Below, piece after piece: positions 52,765 through 62,116 of a stretch of DNA of 64,000 nt. The stretch lies in NCBI GenBank assembly GCA_016806145.1, contig CP063167.1, forward strand, positions 740,501 to 804,500. Direction: 5' to 3'. The translations under genes and the position numbers were made by a program. The notes under the pieces were generated by a model. It was not told the origin of the DNA, searched no databases, and worked only from the letters and a program-made list of their open reading frames with translations. The DNA comes from Variovorax paradoxus. GTDB taxonomy: Bacteria > Pseudomonadota > Gammaproteobacteria > Burkholderiales > Burkholderiaceae_C. Each line of letters starts with the position of its first letter. Within the stretch, counting starts at the first letter, position 1.

Positions 52765-55023
52765 TCAGGAGAAGTCCATCGAGAACTGCAGACCGATCGT
52801 GCGCGGTGTGATGAGGTTCACCCGTGCTGGTCCGCCCGCGGTGCTCAGGGTCGTGTCGGCCGCCGTCTGCCCGCGGCGATTGGTCAGGTTGCGCACGAAC
52901 AGACCCACATTGACCTTGCCCAGCTGGACGCCGCCTCGCAGGTCGATGGCCGTGTACGCCGGCAACCTGTATTGAGGAATCCCAGGGGAGGACTTGAAGC
53001 TGTTCAAGCGGTCGCCCGTGTAGCGCAGCGTCGCGCCGAAGTACGCCGGATATCCGCTGACGTTGAAGTTGTAGTCAGCCTGTACCGCGGCCGATACGCG
53101 CGCCGTATTGGGCAGTCGATCGCCAGCCCTCCCGCCCAGATCGGGACTGTTGTCCACCAACTTCGCGTCGATCACGCTGAGAGAGGTGGCCAGTCGCAGC
53201 GAGTCGATCGGGGCCGCTCGCATCGTCCATTCGAGACCGCGCGAACGCGCGCGCCCCGCATTTCCGATACCGGAGAAGCCCGCGCTCGATGTGAACACCT
53301 GCATGTCTTTCCAGTCGATCTGATACAACGCCACCTCCGTCGACAGGCGACCCGGTATCACGTCGCCTTTCCAGCCCAGTTCATAGCTCCACAGGCTGTC
53401 CGACTTGAAGGAGGAGTTGGTGAGCGGTGCTCCGGTCAGGGGATTCACGATGAGTGGCAGCGGCCCCCCTGGCCGGTATCCACTGGCAGCCCGTACGTAG
53501 ATCGCTTGGTGTTCGGCAGGACGCCATCTTCCTGTGAGCAGCCAGGTCGTCACACCCTCCGATGACTGCGACGCAGGCTGGGGTTTTGGCGCGAAGATGC
53601 CGCTGAACTGCTGATCCAAGCGTTGGCTGTTGCGGCTGTGGCGCACCCCCATGGTGACGTCGGCGTCCGGCGTGATGTAGTAGGTGCCGGTGCCGAAGAT
53701 GGCGGTTTCACGGAAGGTCGATGGAAACTTGGCGTCCGCCAGAATCGGATTCGTCGGCTGCGCGAACGCGTTGAACGGGCTGAGATGCTGCGTCTTGGAG
53801 CCCGTCTCGTCGGTATAAAAGAAGCCCCCCAGCCATTCAAACTGCCGACTGCGTGGCGAGGTCAGGCGCACCTCCTGGGTGAACTTCCGGTTGCTGAACC
53901 CATAGTCCATGCCGTAAGCACTGTTGACGATCCCTTGCGGAGCGAGCAAAGGCACGTAGAGTGCGGAAGTGTCCACACGCCCCGCGCTCGAGGTGCGCTG
54001 CCATCCGGTGATCGCATCGAGCGTAGCCCACTTGAGGTCCACCCTGAGTGCTGCAGAGACCAGGTCGTTTCGGACCTCGGATGGCTCGCTCAACATGAGC
54101 CGCTTTGTCAGTGCGCCGTATAGCGGGCGACCTGTCGCGATGTCCATGTCCTGCGTAGATGCGCCATCGCGTTCCTGGTTCTGAGTCAACGCGGTCAGGC
54201 GAACGGTCACGTCCTTCGAAGGCGTCAGCAGAAGAGCGACGCGAGCACCGTCCGTCTTCGAAGCGTCTACCAGGCGCCCGGAGCGATTGACGTCGCGGAT
54301 AAATCCGCCGTCCGAACGCTGATAGACAGTCGCCCGTAAGCCAGCGACACCATCGCTCAGCGGAGCGTTCAGCATGCCGCGCATGACGTGACCGGTCTTG
54401 CCGCCGTGCACACCGGAGGCTTCAGCGGTCACTTGACCGCTGAAGGCGCTCGTGTCGGGCTCCACGGCCACATATTTGATCAAGCCTCCCATGGCGCCGG
54501 CGCCGTATAGCGTGCCCTGGGGGCCACGAAGGGACTCGACGCTTGCAAGATCGAACAAGCCGAGATCGAGAGAGGAGGATCCTCCGCCTGCATAAGCGGA
54601 GCTCGAGCCGAATGGAACGTCGTCGACGTACATGCCGACGGTGGCACCCACTTGCGAGCCCGTCGAAATTCCGCGCATGGTGATCTGGCTTCCTCCGGTA
54701 CCCCCTCCCGACTGGTTGTGATTCATGCCTGGTAGCAATGCAGCCAAGTCGCTCAACGACTGGTAGCCGCCGCGCTCCATGTCCTCGCCTTTGAGTACAT
54801 CCGCTGTTAACGGAACCTCCCTTGCCGGCTCCCTCCGTCGCTGCGCAGTGACGCTGATGGACTCGATCGCCTTGGGTGTGGCGGACTCGGGCGTGGACAA
54901 CGCAGGTGCCGCATCTGACTGAGCACTTGCGTACAAATGCACGCTACTACAAGCGATGGCGATGGTGGCTCGCACCCAAGCAGGGCGCAGGTGCGCGCGA
55001 GGTTGACCCTGAAGAACTAGCAT
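52765..55023 (-). CDS. TonB-dependent outer-membrane receptor
   Basis: This is a 752-residue protein from the ATG at 55021-55023, with a strong AGGAG 6 nt upstream. The signal peptide ends near LYASA. A TonB-box-like ESISVTAQ is at about 54-61, then the plug (VPLTADVLKGEDMERGGYQS) with the LRGPQGTLYG motif, and a beta barrel ending in the aromatic-poor GLQFSMDFS. It is the likely entry point for the cluster substrate. There is no FecA-type signalling domain. It is probably co-transcribed with the dipeptide epimerase. Confidence 0.92.
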   Translation of the reverse strand: MLVLQGQPRAHLRPAWVRATIAIACSSVHLYASAQSDAAPALSTPESATPKAIESISVTAQRRREPAREVPLTADVLKGEDMERGGYQSLSDLAALLPGMNHNQSGGGTGGSQITMRGISTGSQVGATVGMYVDDVPFGSSSAYAGGGSSSLDLGLFDLASVESLRGPQGTLYGAGAMGGLIKYVAVEPDTSAFSGQVTAEASGVHGGKTGHVMRGMLNAPLSDGVAGLRATVYQRSDGGFIRDVNRSGRLVDASKTDGARVALLLTPSKDVTVRLTALTQNQERDGASTQDMDIATGRPLYGALTKRLMLSEPSEVRNDLVSAALRVDLKWATLDAITGWQRTSSAGRVDTSALYVPLLAPQGIVNSAYGMDYGFSNRKFTQEVRLTSPRSRQFEWLGGFFYTDETGSKTQHLSPFNAFAQPTNPILADAKFPSTFRETAIFGTGTYYITPDADVTMGVRHSRNSQRLDQQFSGIFAPKPQPASQSSEGVTTWLLTGRWRPAEHQAIYVRAASGYRPGGPLPLIVNPLTGAPLTNSSFKSDSLWSYELGWKGDVIPGRLSTEVALYQIDWKDMQVFTSSAGFSGIGNAGRARSRGLEWTMRAAPIDSLRLATSLSVIDAKLVDNSPDLGGRAGDRLPNTARVSAAVQADYNFNVSGYPAYFGATLRYTGDRLNSFKSSPGIPQYRLPAYTAIDLRGGVQLGKVNVGLFVRNLTNRRGQTAADTTLSTAGGPARVNLITPRTIGLQFSMDFS

Positions 55024-55744
55024 TTGTCTCCTATCAAAATGAATGAGGCTTCGTTTTTTTTGGATTGTGCGGTTTTTCGTTCCCGGGTGCAAGGGGTAGT
55101 TCAAAAGTCCGTGCATGCCTCCAAAAAAAAGCGCGTGTGGGCGCCTGCCGCGCCCGCACAAGGGATCGGGTTGCTAGATTTGGTGCACCACGCGTCGCCG
55201 AGCTGCATCGAAGCCCGGAGCGGTCGCTGTCGGTTCGTTGGGCATGAAGCGCCAGAACCCAATCAACGCGTAGTGCGCCGAGTACCGTGCGGCCCGTCCT
55301 GCGGCCGCTTCGGTCTTGCAAGGGTCCTCGCATGACGTTTACGCCCTTGGGGCTGTGGGTCAGCGGGCGTGAGCGGGCCGCTCTGTCGTGCTACTGCGTT
55401 GCCGTGGTTTTCCACCGAGCTCGGGCCTTATTGCAGCGGCCGAAGATGCCGCTATCTCCGGGCCTTGTATGCGAGTCTCAGCCCATCGACCGTGCGAGGG
55501 GAAAACGCGCCGTGGAGCATTCGCACTCGAAACCCAGCGACTCTCTTTGCCGGCCTCGTAGTGGGGTTCTGAACGCGGCTACGGTGCCGGATAACGGGGC
55601 CATCCGGTTTTGTAACTTCTATCGCCTTGCACGGTGTTGCAGCGCGCTACACCCGGTAGGACTGCGTGGACTGCGTGGACTGCGTGGACTGCGTGGACTG
55701 CGTGGACGGCGTGGACGGCGTGGACGGCGTGGACGGGAACGATT
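55024..55744. other. Receptor promoter region and non-coding stretch
   Basis: The first 60 bases hold AT-rich sequence with an eight-T run and AAAATGAA, like the S12 promoter region, and probably the receptor promoter. No gene is supported further on. The 9-bp minisatellite is listed separately. Confidence 0.4.
55659..55730 (+). repeat. 9-bp minisatellite, 8 units
   Basis: Five copies of GGACTGCGT are followed by three of GGACGGCGT, all in phase. The unit length is a multiple of three, so any coding frame across it would survive slippage, but no gene is evident there. Confidence 0.95.
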
Positions 55745-55936
55745 TCACAGGGCCAAGCGGCCGCCCTGGCCGTGATCGCGCGCGTCCAGCTCGGTAACGG
55801 CGATCTGGGACATGGGCGCCAGTGGATCGATCTCGCGCGTGTGGCGCAGGCAGCGCACCATGTTCTCGGGCGTGTTCGCGAGCCCGCCCGCGATCAAGCC
55901 GCGCTGGCCGATACCGGCCAGCGATGCGCCGAGGTC
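55745..55936 (-). pseudogene. Cytochrome c C-terminal fragment
   Basis: On the minus strand 63 codons read a c-type cytochrome tail: DLGASLAGIGQRGLIAGGLA, then NTPENMVRCLRHTREIDPLA and PMSQIAVTELDARD, ending in TGA. This matches the end of cytochrome c oxidase subunit II or a related cytochrome (NTPEN, a helix, DP, the heme-ligand Met). The heme CxxCH and all upstream parts are absent, and an in-frame stop precedes it. It is a decayed fragment. Confidence 0.65.
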
Positions 55937-56710
55937 AAGCTACGAGCTAATGAGTCGGGAATCGCATGGCAAACGTTGCAGACGTACTGCGTCAGCACGG
56001 TGCGCCTGTACTGCGCATCGCCCGGGCCGCGTAGCGGGCTGCGCGGCAAGCGCATTGCATCCGATCGCACTACCGAGCGTCCATGCGCGTGGCGCGCTGC
56101 ACATGGGCTCGAAGGTTGGGGCCTGCCGATAGGCCTGCGGCGTCACGTCGGGCACGCTCGACGAAGTCCACCACGACCCACAGCTCCTGGCACGAGGCCC
56201 AGCACTCTTGCAGATCACCTGCCCTCTGCAGGACCAAGAGCACGAGCAAGAGCAGATGACGCTCCTCACCGGCGCGTCCACCGATGGCGACAACGACTGC
56301 GGTCAAGTGCAAAGACGCGGTCGGCGAGCCTGCAGCCTGGTCTCGTCGTCTACGAACTCCACGTCCGAGAACGTTTCCTTCGAGAACAACCATCTCGCGA
56401 TGCCGCGCGCCAGCCAGAGCAGGTAGCGCTTGAGCTTGTCGCACGCACTTTGCACCGCATATCCATCGACGACGCGTGCGAGAAACCGCCATCGATCCGC
56501 GCCATCGGCAGCGTCGACTTGCCAAGCTCGAAGTGCACTTGCTCGAACAGCCAACCAGCGTCGCGGCGGTGGCCGCTCATCTGCTCGCACACTTCGTCGA
56601 GAGGGGTAGCCTAGCCTTCATTCGGCTCATCGAGCGCGGAACGCGTATGCGACGGCGTGCGGTAACCGCACTGCCGCGTCTCTAAGTGAAGTTGTCTAGG
56701 AATCTACCGA
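55937..56710. other. No supportable gene
   Basis: These 774 bases contain several short open frames on both strands, none with a recognisable domain, signal peptide or good ribosome site. They probably hold decayed coding sequence like the flanking fragments. Confidence 0.4.
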
Positions 56711-57298
56711 TCAGCTCATCTTCACCCAGTCCAGCGATCGGAATCCTTGCTGATAGGGACTCGCCTTTCGCTTGGCAACGAGGTTTTCTAGTTGCAAGGA
56801 GCGCAACGCCTTTTCCAAACCACGCTTCACCTGACTAGGTGTACGGTGCCCGACGTACAGAACGCTCGACGGCGACTTCCTGAGTAGCGCTGCGAGCGCG
56901 GCCTTGCGCTTCGCCAGCGGCTGCTCCGTGATATCAACGTTTCGGTCCACCAACAGATCGACAGCGCAGAAGACGACAGGGTCCGCGCCTGCGTACAACC
57001 GCCGCTGCTCGGCGCGGCCCTGCAGCCGGCCGAAGTCACTGTTGCCTCGCGCATCCAGCACGTAGACTTCCCCATCGAGGATGTAGTGCCTGCCCCGCAG
57101 CATGCCCAGGCTGGCGAGGATCTCAGGAAACCACTTCGTCGCATCGATCCCATGGCGGGTGCGCAGACGCACCTGGCCGTCGATCTCCACGAGCAGCCTG
57201 TATCCGTCGAACTTGATCTCGTACAACCATCCCGGGACGCTCAGATCGGATGGCCGCTGTGCCAGTAGCATGGGCGTCAGGGAGTCGAAGGTAATCAT
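56711..57298 (-). CDS. Stand-alone ATP-dependent DNA ligase adenylation domain
   Basis: This is a 195-residue protein. It has the nucleotidyltransferase motifs: I with catalytic Lys29 (YEIKFDGYR), III (YILDGEVYVLD, Glu77), IIIa (VVFCAVDLL), IV (LENLVAKR, Lys176) and V (DWVKMS, Lys193). It stops right after motif V, so the OB-fold and the LigD nuclease and polymerase parts are absent. It could self-adenylate but probably not seal DNA alone. Either it is a reduced ligase that needs a partner or the relic of a LigD/LigC gene. Other family members nearby are decayed. Confidence 0.8.
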   Translation of the reverse strand: MITFDSLTPMLLAQRPSDLSVPGWLYEIKFDGYRLLVEIDGQVRLRTRHGIDATKWFPEILASLGMLRGRHYILDGEVYVLDARGNSDFGRLQGRAEQRRLYAGADPVVFCAVDLLVDRNVDITEQPLAKRKAALAALLRKSPSSVLYVGHRTPSQVKRGLEKALRSLQLENLVAKRKASPYQQGFRSLDWVKMS

Positions 57299-58120
57299 GC
57301 ATCAAGCTGAGCCGTATTGCAGTACGCCCCTGTCAGCCGACACGCCAGTTCTCCCGGTCAACCACTAATGGCGCGAACTGCGATGGCTGCGCGCACAGAC
57401 AGTCTAGGCTTTTGTCGCGCCCGCTCTAGCGCCGGGATCGGCTTGATCGGCTTGATCGGCTTGATCGGCTTGATCGGCTTGATCGGCTTGATCGGCTTGA
57501 TCGGCTTGATCGGCTTGATCGGCTTGATCGGCTTGATCGGCTTGATCGGCATTGGTAGCCTCCTTGCCAATACTCAGCGCATCGTTGCGAAAAAACACCT
57601 GCGAGCCGATGTTCCGGTGAGCGATTCGTGCGCGGAGCGGCCAGCGAGGTCGATATGAGCGACACGACAGATGTCGCGCTGGGCCCGACTGCCGGACGAT
57701 CGATCCTTATCGGCCGCACCGTATGCCGCCTGCACGTCATGACGGCCTCGGCGCCCCGCGGCCCTGCGATCCTCGATGTCAGTTTGGCCCTGGTTACGCC
57801 GGGTTTGGATACTCGCCTCGATTTGGGTGCGGCCGCGATGCCGCAGCGCAACGCTCATCTGGAGCGTCGAAAAGAAGACACTACGACGCCGTCATGCGCC
57901 CCACCCTGTCCCCATCAGTCAAACGCTAGAGGGGACCCCGTTCGCCGCTACCTCCACGGGCATACAGGCAGTTCCGGTTCCTGATAGCGCTTCACTGTCG
58001 GCTCTCGTCGAGAAATCGTTGTACACGTTCGCAGCGAGGCCCTGTCAACCAAGGCATCGAAGACGAAGATCGACACTGAGAGTGGTGTTGTCGCTCGATG
58101 GTATTCATAAGGTATCAAAG
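57299..58120. other. No supportable gene apart from the minisatellite
   Basis: Beyond the repeat at 57436-57552 I see only short open frames on both strands without a recognisable domain. The long minus-strand frame through the repeat is just the repeat translated. Confidence 0.4.
57436..57552 (+). repeat. 9-bp minisatellite, 12 perfect units plus one variant
   Basis: GATCGGCTT is repeated twelve times without error from 57436 to 57543, then once as GATCGGCAT. There is no spacer, so it is not CRISPR. Each unit contains GATC. Perfect identity suggests recent expansion or active homogenisation. Confidence 0.97.
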
Positions 58121-58152
58121 AAAAAAAACCGGCCATCAGAGCCGGTTTTTTT
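58121..58152. terminator. Bidirectional rho-independent terminator
   Basis: Eight A residues, AACCGGC, a 7-nt loop, GCCGGTT and a T-run form a strong hairpin with U-tracts on both strands. On the minus strand it lies 19 nt after the RNA-binding protein gene. Confidence 0.88.
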
Positions 58153-58170
58153 CAGGAAGATGTCCTATGC

Positions 58171-58521
58171 TCAGTAACGACCGCCACCGAAGCCGCCATT
58201 GCCGTACCCAACGTCGGACCGGTTGCTCGCACTGTAGCCTGCCGCACTGTAACTACCCGCGCCACTACCCGCTTCGCGCGGGCGCGCTAGGCTCACGACA
58301 ATCGAGCGTCCATCGACGGACACACCGTTCAAGCCACTGATAGCGGCCTGGGCGAGTTCAGCAGACGCCATTTCCACGAAGCCAAAGCCCTTGGAGCGGC
58401 CGGTTTCACGGTCCATCATTACCTTGGCCGAGGAGACGCTCCCGAATTCAGCAAAGTTGCTTTCAAGGCTGGAATTGGTGACGGAAAAAGGCAGGTTGCC
58501 TACGAAGATTTTTCTGCTCAT
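58171..58521 (-). CDS. RRM-domain RNA-binding protein
   Basis: This is a 116-residue protein. A single RRM covers residues about 3-82, with RNP2 IFVGNL (5-10) and RNP1 KGFGFVEM (44-51) intact. The C-terminus is Gly/Ser/Tyr-rich (YGNGGFGGGRY), as in cyanobacterial and proteobacterial Rbp proteins. These are small cytoplasmic RNA binders, often cold-induced. A strong terminator follows. It is one of the few intact genes in the decayed region. Confidence 0.93.
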   Translation of the reverse strand: MSRKIFVGNLPFSVTNSSLESNFAEFGSVSSAKVMMDRETGRSKGFGFVEMASAELAQAAISGLNGVSVDGRSIVVSLARPREAGSGAGSYSAAGYSASNRSDVGYGNGGFGGGRY

Positions 58522-60554
58522 TGAATAAGCCTTTCGGAAAAAGGTGCGCACCGGATGTGGCACCGTTGGAACAAGAGTGTGTGGATTGCGCAAGGAGTCC
58601 GCGCACCAAAAGTCATCGAAACGAACGCGCGCAAGAACAGGTTTTATGCACGCGCGCATCCAGCCTTGTGTGACCGCAAAATTCGGGCAGCTTCACGCGA
58701 AGCGAAGGCCTAGTCAAAGTGGAGCACCCGGCGGGGGTTGCCGTTTCCCTTGACTCGATGAAGAAGCGCGACAGCGGCTGCCGTTGGTCGGGTGTGTCGA
58801 GGGCGAGACGACGAACGAACCCACAGAAATGGCGATGGAAGAAACCTATTTCGATCAAGATCGCAGGTGAGAAAACATCTGCGCTGAGCATCGGGAACTC
58901 ATTGGCTGCAGCTCAACAGCCCAAACGGGCGACGACAGTCGCGACATTGGCAGCTACGGGAAGTCCCCACCCCGTCACAACCTCTGAAATGACGAACGAG
59001 CGTGAGCTCTCGCCACCATAAAAGGATTATATCACCTTATCTCATTTAAGGGTTGATTAATATTCCAACCGAAACCGAAACTCGTGTTTGCAGGCCGCTT
59101 CGTAGGCCTCGCAATTTCTTGTTCTAACCACTAGCGAGGTCCGGCTCGACCTGGCATCGGCCTGACCGCGCGAGCGATCCAACGGCTTGCTGTCGCGGCC
59201 CGTTTCGACGATGCGCCTCTCGGTCCTCGAATGGACTTCGGCGTGAAAATCCTCGCACTGAACGCGGCCGACGTCTTGAAACTTCTCGTGCCGGCATCCT
59301 GAGCGACTGCCGCCGAAGTACCGAAGCGGAGAGCATCGCGAAAGCTCCTGTCAGCGCGAGCGGACGAGATCTTCGTCGGAACATGGCTTCTCCTTGGATT
59401 GGAGAGTAGCGAACACGGATCGCCCAGATCATGCACAGTGGCGCACCAACGATTGCCTCGGTGCCTCTCCCGTGGCCGCGCCAGATCTGATCGTCTGCTA
59501 GTCAACGCGTTTTCAACCGAAGGACACCGGTTCGCATTTGAAGATCAAGTAAGGACAGTTCCACGATCTGGCCACCGAACTGTGTGAAGTTGGCCTGGAA
59601 GTGATCTTGGCGCCGACTCCTCCAGGCGCTAAGGACTGCGAGGCGTCCCCTTTCGAGCGGATTTGACCGAGCGTTATCGCCGATGATGGTGCCCCGAACT
59701 TCACACCGAAGCAACGGCCACTTCCAGCTCCGCCTTGCACGATAGGGGGTTGGACGCGGCCGCGGCAACCAACGCCTGCTGGAATGCGTGACTTAGCCAA
59801 GACGCGTTGCACAGCGCACTACTCGGGCCGGGGCGCCCAGGCTCCTCCCTTACGGCGATGGGCCCGCGGCGTAACTGGAACGCGGGGCGCGAGCTGCTCG
59901 CGCAATATGATTTACTGCACACTGTCGCGGCGGCAGCGAGACTTGAGTTCCGCCATGCGGAAGCCAACGGTGCGGCGTCAGGCAGCAACTTGACTGCATC
60001 GGGAAAGTCTCGGCAAATGGACATGGCGTCAATCAGAAACACGACGTGTTTTTCGGCACTTGCAGATTCGAGAAGGCGCGAGGATCGTGAAAGCATGGAG
60101 CGAGCGAACGCTTGAACGCCTCGGCCTTGTTTATCGGGAAGGGACTTCCGTTAATACGATGTGGAGTCATTTGCGACCTCCCCTGCGCCGCCGACGCCAC
60201 TACACAGTTGCTCAAAGCATCAAAACTGGGCGTCCATCCGGCTGAATCACGCAGTTGCATCTAGAACTGCTGCGAATCGAGACACCGCTTCGGCAAATGA
60301 CGTTGCGAGGAACAGTCGTTTACTGATTTCTTTTGATCGCGTTCCGCTTCTTGCTGCGGCGCGGGGCGGATCAGTGGGCGTGGCGGACCTGTGTCACCTT
60401 GATCGCCGAGCGCCTCGAGCAACGCAAAGCAACGCGACTACGAGACAGTCGTGAATGGCCTAGTAAGCATCTCAACGTTGATCGGGTGAAACCACGCATT
60501 GGGTTAGCTAAGCGACCATCCTCCGAAGGTTTCTCGGCGTCTGCACCGTCGGCC
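58522..60554. other. Two-kb stretch without a supportable gene
   Basis: Both strands carry only short open frames with arginine-rich or low-complexity translations. An AT-rich patch lies at 59019-59062. A minus-strand frame ending near 59067 (third frame, ending KHEFRFRLEY) stays open for about 75 codons but matches nothing I know. Decayed coding sequence is likely. Confidence 0.4.
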
Positions 60555-60728
60555 GAATCGTTGGTCAAGCACGGCAAGATCATTCAGCGACCGCTGCAGC
60601 GCAAATTGACCACCAACGAGAAATTGATGTCCAAACTGCGCGAAAAATGGATCTCGAATCTGTCCGACGTACGAATGGCGCGGGTAGAAAGTGACGGCAA
60701 ACTCAGCGTTTTCAGGTATTGGGAATGA
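60555..60728 (+). pseudogene. DUF421 (YetF-like) C-terminal remnant
   Basis: Fifty-seven codons read ESLVKHGKIIQRPLQRKLTT, then NEKLMSKLRE and SDVRMARVESDGKLSVF before the stop. This follows the end of DUF421 membrane proteins (a lead LVxxG, an LR-rich helix, then LExDGxISV). The membrane segments that should precede it are missing, and the frame upstream does not resemble the family. Confidence 0.6.
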
Positions 60729-60829
60729 GGACCATAGGCATGCGTCCGACAGCGCAATCGCCGTAAACCGACATTCTGGCCTCGGGCCTCGCCGCAAGCT
60801 CGTGCTTCTTACCGTCTAGGAGCAGCAGC

Positions 60830-61594
60830 ATGGAGCGTTTCACCGATCGCGTCGTCATCGTCACGGGCGCCGGTTCCGGCATTGGCGAGGCCACGGCCCA
60901 CCGTTTCTCGCAGGAGGGCGCCAGCGTCGTCCTTGCCGGCGACACCAAGGTCAAGCTCGAGCGCGTTGCCGCCAACCTGCCGCCGGAGCGCACGTTGATC
61001 AAGGTCACCGACGTGTCGAACTACAAGCAGGTGCAAGCGCTGGTGGCCGCTACCATCAAACGCTTCGGTGCGCTACACGTGCTCTTCAACAATGCGGGCA
61101 TCGCGGTCGAGGGCAGCGTGACCGAGGCGCCTTTCGACGGTTGGGCCAAGACCATGGCGACCAACGTCGGCGGCGTCTTCCATGGCTGCCGCGCGGCTAT
61201 GCCGCACCTGATCGCAAGCCGAGGCTGCATCGTGAACACCGGATCGGTGTCGGGACTGGGTGGCGACTGGGCGCTCGGCTTCTACAACGCCTCGAAGGGC
61301 GCGATCGTCAACTTCACCAAGGCCCTCGCGCTCGACCACGGCAAGGACGGTGTGCGCGTCAACGCGGTCTGCCCGAGCCTGACCTTCACGCCGATGACCC
61401 AGGACATGAAGGGCGACCGCAAGCTGATGGCGAAATTCCGCGAGCGCATTCCGCTGGGGCGCGGCGCCGAACCCTCGGAAATCGCGGCGGTCGTGGCTTT
61501 CTTGGCAAGCGACGACGCCAGCTTCATCTCAGGCGTCGCGCTGCCGGTCGATGGCGGACTTATGGCGTCGAACGGGCAGCCCAACATGGCATGA
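60830..61594 (+). CDS. Short-chain dehydrogenase/reductase
   Basis: This is a 254-residue classical SDR: cofactor loop VTGAGSGIGEATAHRF, NNAG, Ser in NTGSVSGLGG, YxxxK as FYNASKGAIVN and the end ISGVALPVDGGLM. It is probably NAD(P)-dependent. GGAGCAG before the ATG is the ribosome site. It is intact in a region of pseudogenes, so it is either useful or recently acquired. The substrate is unknown. Confidence 0.9.
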   Translation: MERFTDRVVIVTGAGSGIGEATAHRFSQEGASVVLAGDTKVKLERVAANLPPERTLIKVTDVSNYKQVQALVAATIKRFGALHVLFNNAGIAVEGSVTEAPFDGWAKTMATNVGGVFHGCRAAMPHLIASRGCIVNTGSVSGLGGDWALGFYNASKGAIVNFTKALALDHGKDGVRVNAVCPSLTFTPMTQDMKGDRKLMAKFRERIPLGRGAEPSEIAAVVAFLASDDASFISGVALPVDGGLMASNGQPNMA

Positions 61595-62116
61595 CCCGGC
61601 AAGCCTCAGGGATTCGTTTTCGCGGTTAGGCCGGCAGGTACGTGCATGGAACGCCCATTGGCGCTACTGCCAAGCGCGACGGAAGCGGGAGAAACCTCTT
61701 CTCGCGCGCGTATCACCCCGCCCAGGAGGCGGCGGTCCCCCGTCCGTGCCAGGGGTTGACCGAAAGGCCGGCATCGATCGCGCAGGACCTTGCCTTGTTC
61801 CAGCTAGACTAGATGTTGATGTTGAACCGCGCGACTGAAACGCACAGGCTTGCCGCCTGCGACCACTCGACGGAATAGTCTTTGATCGGCAGGCGTTCCA
61901 GATCGGTTTTGAGCTGGGCCCGCAATTCCCATTCCCCGAGCTACTTAAGACGGACCGGTTCACGCGCCGCGCACCGCGTCGGGATCGTTCTGCCGGTCCG
62001 GGGCGAGCGGCTCTTCTACGAGCGAAGTAGAGACGGGTGCCAGCGAGAGTTGGGCGACGTGATCGCCGAAGCGATGAGGCGCTTGAGTAAAGAAGGCTGC
62101 GCCAAGCGGATAGGCC
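61595..62116. other. No supportable gene
   Basis: I see no gene, repeat or clear terminator in these 520 bases. Short open frames on both strands lack recognisable domains. Confidence 0.4.

Noticed and set aside
57436..57552. CRISPR array
   Set aside because: The 9-bp units are contiguous, without spacers, and no cas gene is present.
57404..57598. Minus-strand frame rich in Ala-Asp-Gln repeats
   Set aside because: It is only the translated 9-bp minisatellite with short flanks; no ribosome site or domain.
58719..59021. A 100-codon plus-strand frame with a Lys/Arg-rich translation
   Set aside because: No family match, weak start and location in decayed sequence.
59701..60115. Overlapping 100-130 codon frames on both strands
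   Set aside because: Neither strand gives a recognisable domain or a proper ribosome site.
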